In this document: piece after piece, positions 6,435 to 7,525 of the stretch
Layout: the number at the start of each line of letters is the position of its first letter
How positions within the stretch are numbered: position 1 is the stretch's first letter
DNA from: Gammaproteobacteria bacterium
Lineage (GTDB): Bacteria; Pseudomonadota; Gammaproteobacteria; Steroidobacterales; Steroidobacteraceae
Assembly: GCA_003156695.1 (NCBI GenBank)
Contig: PMHN01000235.1
Span: 1,861-9,385, forward strand
Length of the DNA: 7,525 nt
Reading direction: 5' to 3'
Notes under the pieces: model-generated
What the model was told of the DNA's origin: nothing
The model's database searches: none
The model's input: only the letters and a program-made list of their open reading frames with translations
Position numbers and translations under genes: made by a program

Positions 6435-7525
6435 ATGCATTCGAATCGCGCCATCCATAAACCGGTGGCTTCCTTTCTGGTCGGCGCAGCCGGCGCTCTG
6501 ACTCTCATCGCCTGCGGCGGCGGTGGTGGCGGCAGCAGCAATGCCAGTCCGCCAGTTTCGCAACCCGCCAGCGGATTTGCCGACACCGCGTTGGTGTCGG
6601 ACAAAGTCGGGGTTGTCGCTACAACCACCACGATTGACGCCAACCTGTCCAATCCCTGGGGTTTGGCGATCGCGCCAGGCCTGCCCTTCTGGGTCGCCGA
6701 CAACAACAGCAATCTGTCGACCCTTTACAGCGGCACGGGCGCGATTGAGACCGGCAGCGTCACCAGCGCCAACGGTGTCGGAATTGCCATTCCAGCCTCT
6801 GCCGCCGGCGTGCCCGCCAACCCCACCGGCCAGGTCTACAACGGAGGCGGAGGCTTCCTCATTTCCACGGGTGCGGGCCAGCAGTCAGCGCTGTTCATCT
6901 TTGACGGAGAGGGCGGCACCATCGCAGCCTGGGCAATCGACAGCGGCTCGACCGCAGTCACGGCGTACGACGACGGCGTGGCGAACGGCGCCAATCACGC
7001 CGTGTACAAGGGGTTAGCGCTGGGCACCGTCAACGGTGCGTCGTTCCTCTACGCGACTGACCTGCATAACAACAAGGTTGACGTGTTCGATACCAGCTTC
7101 ACCAAGCCGGCTGCTATGCAGGGGAAATTCATTGACCCTGAAATCCCGGCAGGCTTTGTTCCCTTCGGCATAGTGGCTCTGAATGACCAGTTATACGTCA
7201 GCTACGCGCAGCAGGACGCAGCGAAGCACGACGAAACGACAGGCGCGGGCCTGGGTTACGTTGACGTATTCGACTTCAGTGGCAACTTCGTGAGCCGATT
7301 TGCATCGGCCGGCGTGCTCAATGCGCCCTGGGGAATGGCGGTCGCACCTGCGGGATTTGGTACGCTGGCAGGGAATCTGCTGATCGGCAACTTTGGCGAC
7401 GGCAAGATAAACATCTTCGCTCCCAACGGCACCGCATTGGCAACTTCCATGGGTCCGCTCACGGTCACTAACGGTGGGACGATAACCATCCCCGGATTGT
7501 GGGCGCTGGTGTTTGGCAACGGTGA
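6435..7525 (+). CDS. TIGR03118-family lipoprotein, C terminus beyond the window
   Basis: The frame from the ATG at 6435 stays open for 363 codons to the window end. GGAGA at 6424-6428 gives a good ribosome site. The N terminus is a lipoprotein signal: basic start, hydrophobic residues about 11-26, lipobox LIAC with Cys27, then six glycines (28-33), two serines and a Pro/Ser-rich linker. Gly at +2 predicts outer-membrane sorting. The body has the blocks typical of TIGR03118 proteins: LVSDKVG, DANLSNPWGLAIAPGLPFWV, NNSNLSTLYSGTG, FIFDGEGGTIAAW, YKGLALG, YATDLHNNKVDVFD, FVPFGI, YVSYAQQD, GYVDVFDFSGNFVSRF, LNAPWGMAVAPAGFG, LLIGNFGDGKINIF and, at the edge, GLWALVFGNG. Repeated short strands of the (D)VFD/NPWGLA type suggest a beta-propeller related to NHL repeats. 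Family members usually end soon after a further LYFTAG-like block, so perhaps 25-40 residues are missing. Function is unknown; it is probably an exported surface or periplasmic protein. Confidence 0.88.
   Translation, partial: MHSNRAIHKPVASFLVGAAGALTLIACGGGGGGSSNASPPVSQPASGFADTALVSDKVGVVATTTTIDANLSNPWGLAIAPGLPFWVADNNSNLSTLYSGTGAIETGSVTSANGVGIAIPASAAGVPANPTGQVYNGGGGFLISTGAGQQSALFIFDGEGGTIAAWAIDSGSTAVTAYDDGVANGANHAVYKGLALGTVNGASFLYATDLHNNKVDVFDTSFTKPAAMQGKFIDPEIPAGFVPFGIVALNDQLYVSYAQQDAAKHDETTGAGLGYVDVFDFSGNFVSRFASAGVLNAPWGMAVAPAGFGTLAGNLLIGNFGDGKINIFAPNGTALATSMGPLTVTNGGTITIPGLWALVFGNG

Noticed and set aside
6296..6712. 138-codon - strand frame across the lipoprotein start
   Set aside because: Its poly-Leu/Pro runs are the reverse reading of the polyglycine linker codons, and it has no plausible domain.
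6523..7017. 164-codon + strand frame inside the lipoprotein gene
   Set aside because: It is a Pro/Arg/Ser-rich shadow. The frame from 6435 has a lipobox, a ribosome site and TIGR03118 blocks through the same region.

Overview
The window reads as chromosomal DNA of a GC-rich proteobacterium. The protein styles (a Tat-exported molybdenum hydroxylase with a separate tri-haem cytochrome, GFA-family and TIGR03118-type proteins) fit Burkholderiales best, but that placement is inferred from protein resemblance and not from a marker gene. All recognised genes are on the + strand. I see no tRNA, rRNA, CRISPR array, transposase, phage gene or attachment site.

Region 1 (about 69-1409) is an 11-helix transporter of the NRAMP superfamily. 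It belongs to a divergent branch: the two motifs that hold the metal ion in classical Mn/Fe transporters (DPGN in helix 1, MPH in helix 6) are replaced by DPSG and SPY. Its substrate therefore cannot be assumed to be manganese or iron. A 153-base gap without a gene follows.

Region 2 (1563-5591) is the core of the window. It is a tight three-gene set encoding a small two-[2Fe-2S] subunit, a large molybdopterin subunit with a twin-arginine signal, and a membrane-anchored cytochrome with three c-type haems. Together they describe a periplasmic molybdenum hydroxylase of the isoquinoline 1-oxidoreductase / aldehyde dehydrogenase type. It would oxidise an N-heterocycle or aldehyde and pass electrons Mo -> 2Fe-2S -> 2Fe-2S -> haem c -> respiratory chain. 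The true substrate cannot be read from the sequence, and no XdhC-like or MobA-like maturation gene is present here.

Region 3 (5632-6072) is a small GFA-family zinc protein with the full seven-cysteine pattern, 40 bases downstream of the cytochrome gene and with its own strong ribosome binding site. It may share the transcript.

Region 4 (6073-6434) is a 362-base non-coding stretch with several inverted repeats and a ten-base AT-rich palindrome. It probably holds the end of the upstream transcript and the promoter and leader of the next gene.

Region 5 (6435-7525) is the start of a lipoprotein of the TIGR03118 family (beta-propeller-like, function unknown), cut off by the window end shortly before its expected C terminus.

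The window is mostly made of known families. The points most worth a second look are the unknown substrate of the cytochrome-coupled molybdenum enzyme, the altered NRAMP ion site, and the structured leader before the lipoprotein gene.
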